Shown: positions 1 through 5,839 of the stretch, in pieces
Numbering within the stretch: the stretch's first letter is position 1
How the letters are laid out: each line of letters opens with the position of its first letter
NCBI GenBank assembly: GCA_003224995.1
Contig: QIAI01000348.1
Coordinates: 1 to 7,832 of the forward strand
DNA from: Acidobacteriota bacterium
Lineage (GTDB): Bacteria > Acidobacteriota > Terriglobia > Terriglobales > Acidobacteriaceae
Direction: 5' to 3'
DNA length: 7,832 nt
Notes under the pieces: generated by a model
Database searches by the model: none
Told to the model about the DNA's origin: nothing
What the model saw: only the letters and a program-made list of their open reading frames with translations
Translations under genes and position numbers: made by a program

Positions 1-91
1 GCCCGTTAATTTCCGCGGCCGGCACAACTTCGACAACTTCCCCCTCAAATTCGTGCAGAAAAGAGTCGTGATAATAAAGACGATCTGTCAT
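1..91 (-). CDS. Alanyl-tRNA editing protein (AlaX-like), N-terminal fragment cut by window edge
   Basis: Reading the minus strand from an ATG at 91-89 gives 30 uninterrupted codons to the window edge, starting MTDRLYYHDSFLHEF and continuing with an acidic, valine-rich stretch. The pattern LYYxDSxLxEFxxxVV is the usual opening of stand-alone alanyl-tRNA editing proteins, which resemble the editing domain of AlaRS and hydrolyse mischarged Ser- or Gly-tRNA(Ala). A GGTGA lies about six bases upstream of the ATG, an acceptable ribosome binding site. The zinc-binding HxxxH and Cys/His catalytic motifs of the family would lie outside the window, so activity cannot be judged. The gene lies downstream of threonine synthase on the same strand with a 93-base gap, so it could be cotranscribed. 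The assignment rests on 30 residues only. Confidence 0.6.
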   Translation of the reverse strand, partial: MTDRLYYHDSFLHEFEGEVVEVVPAAEING

Positions 92-168
92 CGTATTTCA
101 CCGGCATCCCGCCGGCTCTCCTGAGAGCGTCTCGCCCTCTCTTAGAAAGTCAACTGACCACGATCCTC

Positions 169-186
169 GAGCCAGAATTCTGGCTC
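169..186. repeat. Perfect 18-bp palindrome at the thrC stop codon
   Basis: GAGCCAGAATTCTGGCTC equals its own reverse complement. As RNA it can fold into a 7-bp stem with an AATT loop. It overlaps the TGA stop of threonine synthase (187-185 on the minus strand). No T-run follows on either strand, so it is not a classical intrinsic terminator. It could act as an mRNA 3'-end stabiliser, an attenuator between thrC and the AlaX-like gene, or a protein-binding site. Confidence 0.45.
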
Positions 187-1390
187 AGTAAGGCCCGATA
201 ATCCCGGCAATCTGCCGCGAAGTAGGAAGCTCCCTGCGCGAAGATTGCGATTCCGCAAGCGTGTCCAGGTATTTCAGGCCGGTCCCGGTATTAAAGAGCA
301 CCACCTTATCGTCGGAACTGAAGAATCCGTTGGCGCGCAGCTTACGGTAGGCGGCCAAAGCAGCCGCCCCTTCCGGCGCTGCGAAAATGCCTTCCACTTC
401 TGCCCAACGTCGCAGAGCGTCCATAATTTCTTCCTCTGTCACCGAAACGGCGACGCCGCCACTCTTCTTCAAGATCTCCAGGATAATGTAATCCCCATAG
501 GCCTTGGGAACCCGCAACCCAGCGGCTCTGGTGGCGGCATTTGGCCACATTTCCGAAACGGTTTTTCCTTCATCCCATGCTTTAACAATCGGCGCACAAC
601 CCTCTGCCTGCACAGCCACCATCTGGGGCCGTTCCGAACCAATCCAGCCCAGTTCTTCCATCTCCTCAAACGCTTTCCACATGCCGATCAGCCCGACTCC
701 CCCGCCCGTCGGATAGATAATTCCCTGCGGCAGCTTCCAGCCCAGCTGTTCCGCCACTTCATACCCCATCGTCTTCTTGCCTTCCACCCGGTAGGGTTCC
801 TTCAGGGTGGAGACGTCAAACCATCCTTCCTTCTCTTTGCGCTCGCCAACCATCCGAGCACAGTCGCTGATCAATCCATTCACGAGAGTGACATGAGCAC
901 CATAAAATTCCGATTCGATCCGGTTCGCCATGGGCACATCCTTCGGCATAAAGATATGTGCTTCCAATCCCGCCGCCGCCGCATAAGCGGCCAAAGCTCC
1001 CGCGGCATTGCCCGCCGACGGAATCGCCAGTTTCTTTAATCCGAAATGCCGAGCCATGGTTACGGCCGCCGACAGCCCGCGCGCTTTGAAGGAACCTGTC
1101 GGATTCAGTCCTTCATCCTTAATGAAAACGCTCGCGTACTCGCGGCTCGGAAGCATGGGCGTGAAACCTTCTCCGAGAGAGACCGGTTCCGCCTCTGGCA
1201 AAACTTCCGCGTAGCGCCACATGGTGCACGGGCGTCCAGTAATGTGGGCGGGCGTAACCATCCTTTTGATGGACGCCAGCTCGTAGCGTGCATAAAGCAC
1301 TCCCCCATCCTTAGGACAAATGGTTTGGGCCGTGCCGGCGTTCAGCCTCTGCCCGCAGCGAGTGCACTCAAGATGGGTCGGACGAGCCAT
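185..1390 (-). CDS. thrC: Threonine synthase (PLP-dependent)
   Basis: A 401-residue cytosolic fold-type II PLP enzyme. Threonine synthase converts O-phospho-L-homoserine to L-threonine and phosphate, the last step of threonine biosynthesis. An N-terminal zinc-ribbon-like segment (Cys9, Cys12, Cys25) is followed by the catalytic domain. GSFKARG at 99-105 holds the Schiff-base lysine K102. SAGNAAGA at 125-132 provides the asparagine that contacts the PLP ring. PTGGGVGLIG at 227-236 is the glycine-rich phosphate-binding loop, and a TGTG loop lies at 368-371. Length fits the family form of about 400 residues. I chose the ATG at 1390 (MARPTHLEC) over a TTG three codons upstream; neither has a clear ribosome binding site. 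The fourth expected zinc ligand is Asp28 (CPKDGG), not Cys. Related activities such as cysteate synthase or threonine dehydratase are less likely given the zinc-ribbon N-terminus and SFKARG motif. Confidence 0.9.
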   Translation of the reverse strand: MARPTHLECTRCGQRLNAGTAQTICPKDGGVLYARYELASIKRMVTPAHITGRPCTMWRYAEVLPEAEPVSLGEGFTPMLPSREYASVFIKDEGLNPTGSFKARGLSAAVTMARHFGLKKLAIPSAGNAAGALAAYAAAAGLEAHIFMPKDVPMANRIESEFYGAHVTLVNGLISDCARMVGERKEKEGWFDVSTLKEPYRVEGKKTMGYEVAEQLGWKLPQGIIYPTGGGVGLIGMWKAFEEMEELGWIGSERPQMVAVQAEGCAPIVKAWDEGKTVSEMWPNAATRAAGLRVPKAYGDYIILEILKKSGGVAVSVTEEEIMDALRRWAEVEGIFAAPEGAAALAAYRKLRANGFFSSDDKVVLFNTGTGLKYLDTLAESQSSRRELPTSRQIAGIIGPY

Positions 1391-1500
1391 GCAACCCAAA
1401 AGAATAACACCGCGAACGGCGTGCTTGACGCGATGACGCGGAGCTCTCCGGAAAGGGCATGGCGCAACAAGCCTTCCCCCACATCGATAACAACTATGTA

Positions 1501-1512
1501 GGAGGAGCCTCC
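1501..1512 (+). promoter_or_regulatory. Strong, self-complementary ribosome binding site
   Basis: GGAGGAGCCTCC lies directly before the ATG at 1513. The GGAGG part is a near-perfect anti-Shine-Dalgarno match about seven bases from the start, which fixes the start at 1513 over an in-frame ATG at 1459. The following CCTCC is its exact complement. The two bases between the arms are too few for a full hairpin, but GGAG/CTCC with a four-base loop is possible and could mask the site. Confidence 0.7.
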
Positions 1513-1836
1513 ATGAAGATCAATAATGCCGCATCGAACGTGCCCTTCGCCGGTCCGGAATCGACCGATGTCCGGGAAAGCACGCCCATCGCGCAAACGC
1601 ACGAAAGCACTCTGAACCAGGCAATCGACCAGGCTGTCCACTTATTCGATCACGTGATTTCCGCGATGAAGGGTCCCGGCCCCGCCTCTGGATGGAACGA
1701 TATTCAGAAAACTAAAGATGGCCTGGGCGACAAGGCCAAAGACCTGCAGAGCGAGGACAAACTGGGCAACTTTGAGATTCAGGAGTTGATGAGTAATTCC
1801 AGCAAGTCTAACAACCTCATTCAAAACATGAAATAG
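1513..1836 (+). CDS. Small hydrophilic protein, function unknown
   Basis: A 107-residue protein I do not recognise. It starts at the ATG after a very strong GGAGGAG ribosome binding site, which suggests efficient translation. There is no signal peptide, no membrane segment and no cysteine. The first 32 residues are Ser/Thr/Ala/Pro-rich and probably flexible. Residues 33-52 form a likely amphipathic helix, followed by a Gly/Pro-rich turn (54-60), a Lys/Asp-rich charged stretch (66-83) and a polar C-terminal helix (86-107) rich in Asn and Ser. This plan of a disordered head and two short helices loosely recalls small secreted or rod/needle-like proteins. No secretion genes are nearby and I do not claim that function. 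It diverges from thrC and converges on the TPR gene. The reality of the gene is well supported; its role is open. Confidence 0.8.
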   Translation: MKINNAASNVPFAGPESTDVRESTPIAQTHESTLNQAIDQAVHLFDHVISAMKGPGPASGWNDIQKTKDGLGDKAKDLQSEDKLGNFEIQELMSNSSKSNNLIQNMK

Positions 1837-1868
1837 GGGCGCGGTGGCTTAGATTCTATTCCGCGCCC
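1837..1868. terminator. Shared hairpin between convergent genes
   Basis: GGGCGCGG (1837-1844) and CCGCGCCC (1861-1868) are perfect 8-bp inverted arms around a 16-base loop. The left arm begins right after the TAG of the small plus-strand gene. The right arm lies within the last codons of the minus-strand TPR gene. Position between convergent genes fits a bidirectional terminator. There is no clean T-run, so strength is uncertain. Confidence 0.5.
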
Positions 1869-2596
1869 AAACGCGACAAAAGCGCACTCGCTTTCCGAAA
1901 CCAAGGCCGCTCGCGCCGGCGCAGGTATCGTGGCATGGTAGGTTTTTTGGCCAGAATTCTGTGCGCCCACTCGCGCGCTTCCGCATTCCTGCCCTGCGCC
2001 GCTAGAAAGCTGGAGTAGTTATAGTACGTCTCCGATAACGTCGAGATCACCGTAACCTGCGAAAAAAGCTCCTCGGCCCTGGCGGGCTGGTTCGTGTTCG
2101 CATACGCATGCGCCAGTAAACCTCGGGCACGGTGAAAATCGTACCCGGGATTGCTTTTCACAACTCGCTCCAGGTCGTTTAAAGCCGCGGCAAAATCGCC
2201 CAGTTCGACTTCACAAACACCGCGTCGATAAAAAGGATCAGGCGAATCGGTGCGAGAAGAAATGGCGCGGTCATAGCACGCCCGCGCTTTCGCGAAATTC
2301 TTGTCCTCCATGTACAGATCGGCGAGTTCTTCATAATTGCCTGCGGAAGGATTATCGAGTACGGCGGCTTCTAATTCGTGAATGCGCTTGCGTCGTGGAA
2401 AAACTTTGAAGGATTGCCGCAGCAATCCGAGATCCGGAGCCGCTTCCACCACCAGGTAAATCGCCGCGCCTAGCGGGCCCAGGAAGAGAATGACGTACAG
2501 CCAGTACGTATCCGGACGGCGCCGAATAAAATGCACGATCGCCAGCGCGACCAGCAGGAAGGCATATGGGTTCACCAACGCGCTAAAAATGCCCAT
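1856..2596 (-). CDS. Membrane-anchored TPR protein with PLDc_N-like N-terminus
   Basis: A 246-residue protein. Two hydrophobic segments near the N-terminus (about residues 7-24 and 32-51) flank an RRRPDTYWLY loop. This helical hairpin resembles the PLDc_N (phospholipase D-nuclease N-terminal) membrane module, but no nuclease domain follows. A basic linker (RRKR, 68-71) leads to about four degenerate TPR units (roughly 86-115, 120-153, 155-187, 189-220), with signatures such as YEELADLYMEDKNFAKA and FYRRGVCEVELGDFAAAL. The C-terminus is strongly basic (YLRRRERPWFRK). The likely role is a membrane-tethered scaffold for protein-protein contacts; partners are unknown. I chose the ATG at 2596 because the protein begins cleanly there. 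The reading frame stays open upstream to 2737 but would overlap the divergent HAD gene and adds non-conserved, glycine-rich sequence. A GTG at 2617 is an alternative. Confidence 0.75.
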   Translation of the reverse strand: MGIFSALVNPYAFLLVALAIVHFIRRRPDTYWLYVILFLGPLGAAIYLVVEAAPDLGLLRQSFKVFPRRKRIHELEAAVLDNPSAGNYEELADLYMEDKNFAKARACYDRAISSRTDSPDPFYRRGVCEVELGDFAAALNDLERVVKSNPGYDFHRARGLLAHAYANTNQPARAEELFSQVTVISTLSETYYNYSSFLAAQGRNAEAREWAHRILAKKPTMPRYLRRRERPWFRKASALLSRLGAE

Positions 2597-2607
2597 GCAG
2601 TTGCTGC

Positions 2608-2616
2608 AATATAGCA
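2608..2616 (-). promoter_or_regulatory. Candidate extended -10 promoter of the TPR gene
   Basis: On the minus strand TGCTATATT is an extended -10 (TGn plus TATATT, five of six matches to TATAAT). No good -35 is visible. Transcription would start near 2601, only about five bases before the ATG at 2596, so the mRNA would be nearly leaderless. That agrees with the lack of a Shine-Dalgarno sequence at a normal distance. Confidence 0.4.
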
Positions 2617-2666
2617 CGTAGATTCCGGGTCCTCCGTGGCCGCTACCTCCAGGAATCCGTGCCGGA

Positions 2667-3539
2667 ATGTTAAAATCGAACGTGGTCACGCCTCCCATCC
2701 GCCTGCTGGCGCTCGACATTGACGGCACCCTTCTCAACTCCCAATTTCAGATTGCCGACGCGGACATGTCGGCACTGCGTCGCGCTCGCGAGGTGGGCAT
2801 TGAAGTCGTTCTCGTGACCGGCCGCCGTCACGATTTCGCCTTTCCCATCGCGCAGCAACTCGGGTTTGATCTCTGGGTCATCAGTTCCAATGGGGCGATC
2901 ACCCGGTCCCTGCAAGGCGAAACCTTCTATCGCGACATGCTTCCGGCCAACGTCTGCCGCCAGCTCTGCCAGGTCATGCTCGAGTTTCGTGGCAACACCG
3001 TCCTGACTTTCGACAAGCCGGGGAAAGGCTCCATCGTGCTGGAGCACATGAATGAGCTGGAAAACAGCATCCGGCGCTGGCTCGAGAAGAACATGCAATA
3101 CATCGAATTCGTGGTGCCGGTTGAGGATTCCTTGGTGATTGACCCCGTCCAAGCCATGTTTTGTGGGCCAATTGTCCGCATGCATGAGGTTTTGACCGCG
3201 CTTCGGGGGTGTCATTTGGTGGACGACATTACGATCCTGCGGACCGAATATCCGGTCCGAGACCTCTCCATCGTCGATATCCTGAACAGACACTGTTCCA
3301 AGGGGCATGCACTGGAGCGTTGGGCCGCCCATCGTGGCATTCCCCGCGAGCAAGTAATGGCCATCGGAGACAATTACAACGACATAGAAATGCTTGTTTT
3401 TGCCGGATACCCGGTTATCATGGGAAATGCGTCGGAAGACCTCCGCGGCCGAGGCTGGAGGGTAACTCTGTCGAACGATCAGAATGGCGTTGCCGCGGCG
3501 CTAGAACCCATTCTGGCCGGAGCTGGTGTGCAGGGGTAA
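2667..3539 (+). CDS. HAD-superfamily (Cof-type, class IIB) phosphatase
   Basis: A 290-residue soluble haloacid-dehalogenase-family hydrolase, probably a Mg-dependent phosphatase of small metabolites. All four HAD motifs are present. Motif I is LDIDGTL (nucleophile D17, acid/base D19). Motif II is VTGR (Thr51). Motif III is the SKGHAL lysine (K212). Motif IV is GDNYNDIEML (D235, D239). The roughly 125-residue segment between motifs II and III is the class IIB cap that normally sets substrate choice. Length and order match Cof-like proteins (PF08282), many of which act on sugar phosphates or nucleotide-like substrates; the substrate here cannot be read from sequence. I report the ATG at 2667. 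A GTG at 2682 (giving MVTPPIRLLALDIDGT) is a serious alternative because a promoter-like -10 sits between the two. The gene diverges from the TPR gene and lies 69 bases ahead of the transglycosylase. Confidence 0.85.
   Translation: MLKSNVVTPPIRLLALDIDGTLLNSQFQIADADMSALRRAREVGIEVVLVTGRRHDFAFPIAQQLGFDLWVISSNGAITRSLQGETFYRDMLPANVCRQLCQVMLEFRGNTVLTFDKPGKGSIVLEHMNELENSIRRWLEKNMQYIEFVVPVEDSLVIDPVQAMFCGPIVRMHEVLTALRGCHLVDDITILRTEYPVRDLSIVDILNRHCSKGHALERWAAHRGIPREQVMAIGDNYNDIEMLVFAGYPVIMGNASEDLRGRGWRVTLSNDQNGVAAALEPILAGAGVQG
2668..2676 (+). promoter_or_regulatory. Candidate extended -10 promoter of the HAD gene
   Basis: TGTTAAAAT matches the extended -10 form TGn-TAAAAT, with no convincing -35. It overlaps the ATG at 2667. 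Transcription would begin near 2683, on the in-frame GTG at 2682. If this promoter is used, translation must start at or after that GTG, possibly leaderless. Confidence 0.35.
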
Positions 3540-3608
3540 GGGTCCGAATTCCCTCAGTCGTTCCTCCGCGCGCGACTTTCTGTGAATGGGTAGTAGTTTC
3601 CGTTTGCG

Positions 3609-4484
3609 ATGAGCCTGACGACCAAAATCGCTTTCTTTTTCGCCGTGGGATTCATGGCAACACAGTCCTTGGCAACCGATGTTGCGATTCTCCGCAACGG
3701 CTTCACCATCCGTCACGAAAGCCGCGCTCCTCTGGGAGAAACGACCCGTCTTTTTCTGACTTCCGATGGGTCTAGTTTTGTTGATATTCGCACCGCAGAA
3801 ATTGATCGCATCGAGCAGGATTTAACGCCTGCGCCGGCTGTGCAGACTCCCGCGCCCGAGGCAACGGCACCGTCCAGTGCGCCCGCGCAAACTCCAACTC
3901 TTGCCCCGATCGGGCGCGCCGCCGGGAATCTTGTCGCGCCCCCGCCAGCGCCGTCCATCAATGTTGCTGACGTCGTCGGAGCGGCCAGCGGCCGGTATCG
4001 CCTGGATCCCGACCTGGTCAACAGCGTCATTCGCGCGGAGAGCGGGTTCAAAGTTCATGCCGTCTCTCCCAAGGGCGCCCAGGGCCTGATGCAGCTTATG
4101 CCGGGAACCGCATCCAAATTAGGGATACAGAACGCGTTCGATCCCGCGGCGAACGTCGACGGCGGCACCCGCTATCTGCGCGAACTGCTGGAGCGCTATA
4201 ACTTCGATATGGTGAAGGCGCTCGCTGCCTACAACGCCGGCCCGCAACGCGTGGAGCAGTACAAGGGCGTTCCCCCGTATCGCGAAACTCGCCTGTACGT
4301 CGCCAGCATCGTTCGGGATTTCAACCGCAAGAAACTTGCCCAGCAGAAAGCGGCAACCGCAAACTCAGCCAAGCCCCAATCCCAGGCGAAAGCGAATGCT
4401 GCGAAGCCGCGTACCCAGACCGGCGCCACTCGGTCCGTTGTGCCCACCAGCGCAAAACGAGCCGCTTCGCCCGCCGGGAACTAG
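3609..4484 (+). CDS. Secreted lytic transglycosylase (SLT domain)
   Basis: A 291-residue exported peptidoglycan lytic transglycosylase, expected to cleave the MurNAc-GlcNAc bond and leave 1,6-anhydro-MurNAc. Residues 1-22 look like a Sec signal peptide (one Lys, hydrophobic core, cleavage likely after SLA). Residues 23-71 form a small beta-rich module (ILRNGFTIRHESR, FVDIRTAEIDRIEQD) I cannot name. A Pro/Ala-rich linker spans about 72-115. The SLT family 1 domain covers about 119-240, with catalytic Glu144 in IRAESGF, SPKGAQGLMQLMPGTA (153-168), and AYNAGP at 207-212. The tail (241-291) is Lys/Ala/Gln-rich, basic and probably disordered, and may bind the wall. No lipobox is visible, so it is likely periplasmic, not a lipoprotein. 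No strong ribosome binding site precedes the ATG, but later starts would destroy the signal peptide. Confidence 0.9.
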   Translation: MSLTTKIAFFFAVGFMATQSLATDVAILRNGFTIRHESRAPLGETTRLFLTSDGSSFVDIRTAEIDRIEQDLTPAPAVQTPAPEATAPSSAPAQTPTLAPIGRAAGNLVAPPPAPSINVADVVGAASGRYRLDPDLVNSVIRAESGFKVHAVSPKGAQGLMQLMPGTASKLGIQNAFDPAANVDGGTRYLRELLERYNFDMVKALAAYNAGPQRVEQYKGVPPYRETRLYVASIVRDFNRKKLAQQKAATANSAKPQSQAKANAAKPRTQTGATRSVVPTSAKRAASPAGN

Positions 4485-4515
4485 CCTGTTCCTCTTTCCT
4501 GATGCGGCGCTTACG

Positions 4516-4544
4516 TTGACCCAAGCCTCTGACTCATTTACCTT
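4516..4544 (+). promoter_or_regulatory. Candidate sigma-70-type promoter upstream of the flippase-like gene
   Basis: TTGACC (4516-4521, five of six to TTGACA) and TACCTT (4539-4544, three of six to TATAAT) are separated by 17 bases. Transcription would start near 4551, giving a leader of about 54 bases. The -10 is weak, so this is tentative. Confidence 0.3.
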
Positions 4545-4604
4545 GTGGTCTGCTCGTCACTACTGCAGTTCCTAGAGACCACCCGCGAGGATTCTCGCTT
4601 CTTC

Positions 4605-5606
4605 ATGGACAAGAAACGCGCAGCGATTACCGGGGTTGTGCTCGTGGTGCTGGCAGCTCTTGTCTACATGCAGTTCCGCACCTGGAAGAACTTCAACTGG
4701 GACCTCTTCCTGGCGCAGACCCACAGCGTCAGCCTGTTTCACATCCTTCACGGTATCGCACTCATTTACATCGCCTATTTCCTGCGAGCAGTGCGCTGGA
4801 AACTTTTCTTGCGCCCGGTGCGGCCCGAGGCTTCCATCCTCGGACTGGTGCCGCCCACGATTGTGGGCTTCACGGGATTGGCGCTGCTTGGTCGTCCGGG
4901 CGAGCTTATCCGTCCCTATTTGATCGCCAAGCGGGAAAATCTTCCTTTTTCTTCGCAGCTTGCCGTCTGGGCAGTCGAACGCATCTTTGACATCGGCGGA
5001 TTTACGTTCTTGTTCGTTCTGGCGGCCTTTGTCGCCACGGCTCCCAAGCGGCTCGAACATCATGGCACTTTTGAATACGTGGCCTTGGTCCTGACGGGAA
5101 TCGTGTTGGTGCTCACGCTGGGCGCAATTGCCGTTCACCGCAGTGGCGAAGCTCTTGCAAAATGGGTGGAACAACGCTTCGCACATCGCGCCTCCAACAT
5201 CGGACACCGCATTGCCCTTCGCATCCGCGAATTCCGCAGCGGCCTGAACACCATTCACAGCACATCGTCGCTGCTTGCTTTGATTGATTCCTACCACGCG
5301 CCTCAATTGGAAATCCCACAAACCCAGATATTCCTGTTGATGGCTTCCAGCATGGTAGGGTCACTGGTGCAACTTCCCGGGGTGGGCGGAGGATCGCAGT
5401 TCGCCACCATCGAAACTCTCCATCGCATTTTCGGCGTACCCCCTGAACTGGCCACCAGCTGCGGCATTATGCTCTGGCTGGTCACGTTCATCGCGATTGT
5501 GCCCATCGGCCTGGCATTGGCGCATCGCGAGCGTCTTTCGTTCAGGAGTCTTTCCAAGGAAAGCCACGAGGCGGAAGAATCCGCTGTGGACCCTTCCGCC
5601 GCTTGA
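4605..5606 (+). CDS. Polytopic membrane protein, LPG-synthase-TM / UPF0104 flippase-like family
   Basis: A 333-residue inner-membrane protein resembling the lysylphosphatidylglycerol synthetase TM-region family (PF03706, as in the YbhN/MprF membrane domain). These proteins are linked to lipid flipping or transport of lipid-linked sugars; the substrate is unknown here. Hydrophobic segments lie near 5-22, 43-63, 77-95, 119-144, 157-177, 241-258 and 285-307. Family-like conserved blocks are RAVRWKLFLRP (61-71), RPGELIRPYLIAKRENLP (97-114), ERIFD (125-129) and QLPGVGGGSQFATI (256-269). The C-terminal 25 residues are charged and cytosolic-looking. I chose the ATG at 4605, which has GCGAGG about 14 bases upstream; the frame extends to an ATG at 4545 that would put polar residues ahead of helix 1. 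The region 216-240, where I expect another helix, is short and polar, suggesting a deletion. No soluble synthetase domain is attached, so MprF itself is excluded. Confidence 0.8.
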   Translation: MDKKRAAITGVVLVVLAALVYMQFRTWKNFNWDLFLAQTHSVSLFHILHGIALIYIAYFLRAVRWKLFLRPVRPEASILGLVPPTIVGFTGLALLGRPGELIRPYLIAKRENLPFSSQLAVWAVERIFDIGGFTFLFVLAAFVATAPKRLEHHGTFEYVALVLTGIVLVLTLGAIAVHRSGEALAKWVEQRFAHRASNIGHRIALRIREFRSGLNTIHSTSSLLALIDSYHAPQLEIPQTQIFLLMASSMVGSLVQLPGVGGGSQFATIETLHRIFGVPPELATSCGIMLWLVTFIAIVPIGLALAHRERLSFRSLSKESHEAEESAVDPSAA

Positions 5607-5627
5607 GCTCGGGCGTCATCCTCGAGC
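5607..5627 (+). terminator. Terminator-like hairpin after the flippase-like gene
   Basis: GCTCGGG (5607-5613) pairs with CCTCGAG-type bases at 5621-5627, giving a 7-bp stem with one G-T pair and a 7-base loop, directly after the TGA at 5604-5606. No T-run follows, so it may be a weak or factor-assisted terminator, or a 3'-end stabiliser. Confidence 0.35.
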
Positions 5628-5735
5628 GCTGAGTTAACCGAGCTGGTTGGGAACGGCACGCATTCAGGCTGGCCGAGAACGTATCGAGAGAAGGCAGCGG
5701 CTTTACAGGCTGCAGAAAAAGCGTTGCAGATCTAA

Positions 5736-5814
5736 AAAGCACCCAGGCGCTGAAGCGCAGACCTAATTTTCGACGGCATAGCGGCACGACCGAGGTCGTG
5801 CCCTTCCCCTACAA
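5736..5814. repeat. Two-hairpin REP-like element
   Basis: The first hairpin is GCGCT-GA-AGCGC (5747-5758, imperfectly extended). After about 24 bases a stronger one follows: GGCACGAC-CGAG-GTCGTGCC (5783-5802, 8-bp perfect stem), then the pyrimidine run CTTCCCCT. A G+C hairpin, an AT-rich spacer, a GGCACG...CGTGCC hairpin and a CTTCCC tail match my recollection of dispersed intergenic repeats in acidobacterial genomes. The hairpins are seen directly; family membership is recalled, not searched. Only one copy is in the window. Confidence 0.55.
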
Positions 5815-5839
5815 CCCGATCCCAAAACCGGACGAAAAT

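Noticed and set aside
245..1039. A 264-codon plus-strand open frame opposite threonine synthase
   Set aside because: It lies wholly antisense to a gene with clear catalytic motifs. Its protein is rich in His, Pro, Arg and Cys with no recognisable domain, typical of antisense frames in GC-rich coding DNA.
1513..1836. Type III secretion needle or inner-rod protein for the 107-residue product
   Set aside because: The C-terminal resemblance is only in general composition, no other secretion genes are present, and no diagnostic motif can be aligned by eye.
1950..1961. GCCAGAATTCTG, sharing a core with the palindrome at 169-186
   Set aside because: It is ordinary coding sequence inside the TPR gene and shares only a short EcoRI-centred palindromic core; two copies of that length do not show a repeat family.
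2670..3353. A 227-codon minus-strand open frame opposite the HAD gene
   Set aside because: The HAD motifs on the plus strand are complete; the antisense product has no family pattern.
4585..4598. GCGAG-GATT-CTCGC hairpin over the presumed ribosome site of the flippase-like gene, as a riboswitch or thermosensor
   Set aside because: A five-base stem is common by chance at this base composition and no larger conserved RNA architecture surrounds it.
4572..5321. A 249-codon minus-strand open frame opposite the flippase-like gene
   Set aside because: It is very rich in charged residues, as expected from the complement of hydrophobic codons, and it has no motif. The plus-strand membrane protein explains the region.
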